The notes below the pieces were generated by a model. The model made no database searches. It was not told the DNA's origin and saw nothing but the letters and a program-made list of their open reading frames with translations. A DNA stretch of 64,000 bases. Origin: Actinomadura meyerae (lineage in GTDB: Bacteria; Actinomycetota; Actinomycetes; Streptosporangiales; Streptosporangiaceae). Position numbers and translations under genes: made by a program. The stretch lies in assembly GCF_900188445.1 (NCBI RefSeq), contig NZ_FZOR01000001.1:248001-312000 (forward strand), written 5' to 3'. This document shows positions 63,819-64,000 of this stretch, one piece after another (within the stretch, counting starts at the first letter, position 1; each line of letters opens with the position of its first letter).

Positions 63819-64000
63819 CTTCCAGACGCCTACCGGGTTAGCTGACGGGTTCGGGCGAGGAAGTTGGCCCTACGGCGGGCTCCCACCGGAACGGGGCCGG
63901 GAGAGACGCACCGATTCACCCCGGGTGCCGGAATGCCCGTCCGGGAGGGCTCCCGGACTCCGGCGATGTGGTTCCCCGGTTCCGCGCTGCGGCGGATTCG
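63819..64000 (-). ncRNA. c-di-AMP (ydaO/yuaA) riboswitch, distal copy
   Basis: A second ydaO aptamer in the same orientation, with blocks CGAATCCGCCGC, GCGGAACCGGGGAACCACA, CGGGGTGAATCGG, GTAGGGC, CCGAACCCGTCAGCTAACC and GGTAGGCG. It starts at or beyond the window's right edge, so a few 5' bases may be missing. It is followed by GAAGGAG and a strong terminator, but no convincing gene before the second aptamer. The core CCGGGTTAGCTGACGGGTTCGGGCG (plus strand, split as CCGGGTTAGCTGACGG and GTTCGGGCG) is identical in the two copies. Confidence 0.9.

Overview
The window is chromosomal DNA from a very GC-rich filamentous actinomycete. Third codon positions are almost always G or C, starts are often GTG or TTG, and the gene content is actinobacterial throughout: GlnE with two glutamine synthetases, DUF4191, DUF3043, PspA/PspAA/PspAB, CtaC/CtaD/CtaF and a c-di-AMP riboswitch on a CHAP amidase. 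The gene set and style fit Thermomonosporaceae such as Actinomadura, but the genus is an inference.

Much of the window follows the order of a conserved actinobacterial core segment that I know from Mycobacterium tuberculosis around Rv2193-Rv2224: Hip1/CaeA-like protease, glnA2, glnE, glnA1, RDD protein, DUF4191, lipA, lipB, TIGR01777 protein, lipoyl E2, leucyl aminopeptidase, cobS/cobU, HesB, adenosine kinase, ctaC-ctaD-ctaF. Functionally this block joins nitrogen assimilation (glnA2, glnE, glnA1 with a four-part GlnR-type box), lipoate synthesis and use (lipA, lipB, E2, E3), respiration, NAD synthesis (the nadE fragment and nadA) and Fe-S/sulfur handling (A-type carrier, cysteine desulfurase, TusA-like protein).

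Region by region: 1-3.8 kb holds a partial NAD synthetase, an MFS exporter divergent from an ArsR regulator that share a palindromic operator, and an orphan terpene synthase. 4-6.5 kb is a polar amino acid ABC transporter. 6.6-11.1 kb is glnA2-glnE. 11.1-15.3 kb has a PAP2-type membrane enzyme, the CaeA-like protease, an OsmC protein and an arylesterase/chloroperoxidase-type hydrolase. 15.4-24.2 kb is the most accessory part: a translationally coupled pair of SNF2 ATPases, one apparently catalytically dead, divergent from a duplicated cassette of XRE-TPR regulator plus small protein whose flanks are nearly identical although the regulators have diverged, then a Fic protein. 24.3-29.5 kb is a TetR-controlled CoA-ester catabolic operon resembling alicyclic acid (cyclohexanecarboxylate-type) degradation. 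29.5-43 kb returns to the core: glnA1 to cobU.

43-50.5 kb contains a membrane DsbA-like protein, an aldo-keto reductase, DUF3043 and an envelope-stress cluster pspA-pspAA-M48-pspAB with a second M48-pspAB pair behind it. 50.5-58.3 kb has nadA, HesB, adoK, TusA-like, cysteine desulfurase and the cytochrome c oxidase genes. 58.4-64 kb is a cell-envelope block: L,D-transpeptidase lipoprotein, two membrane or secreted metallopeptidase-like proteins (one with 54-bp coding repeats) and a CHAP amidase preceded by two tandem c-di-AMP (ydaO-type) riboswitches with a terminator between them.

No tRNA, rRNA, CRISPR array, transposase or replication origin was recognised. Most same-strand neighbours are tightly packed, often with ATGA or GTGA overlaps, and several convergent pairs share strong hairpin terminators.
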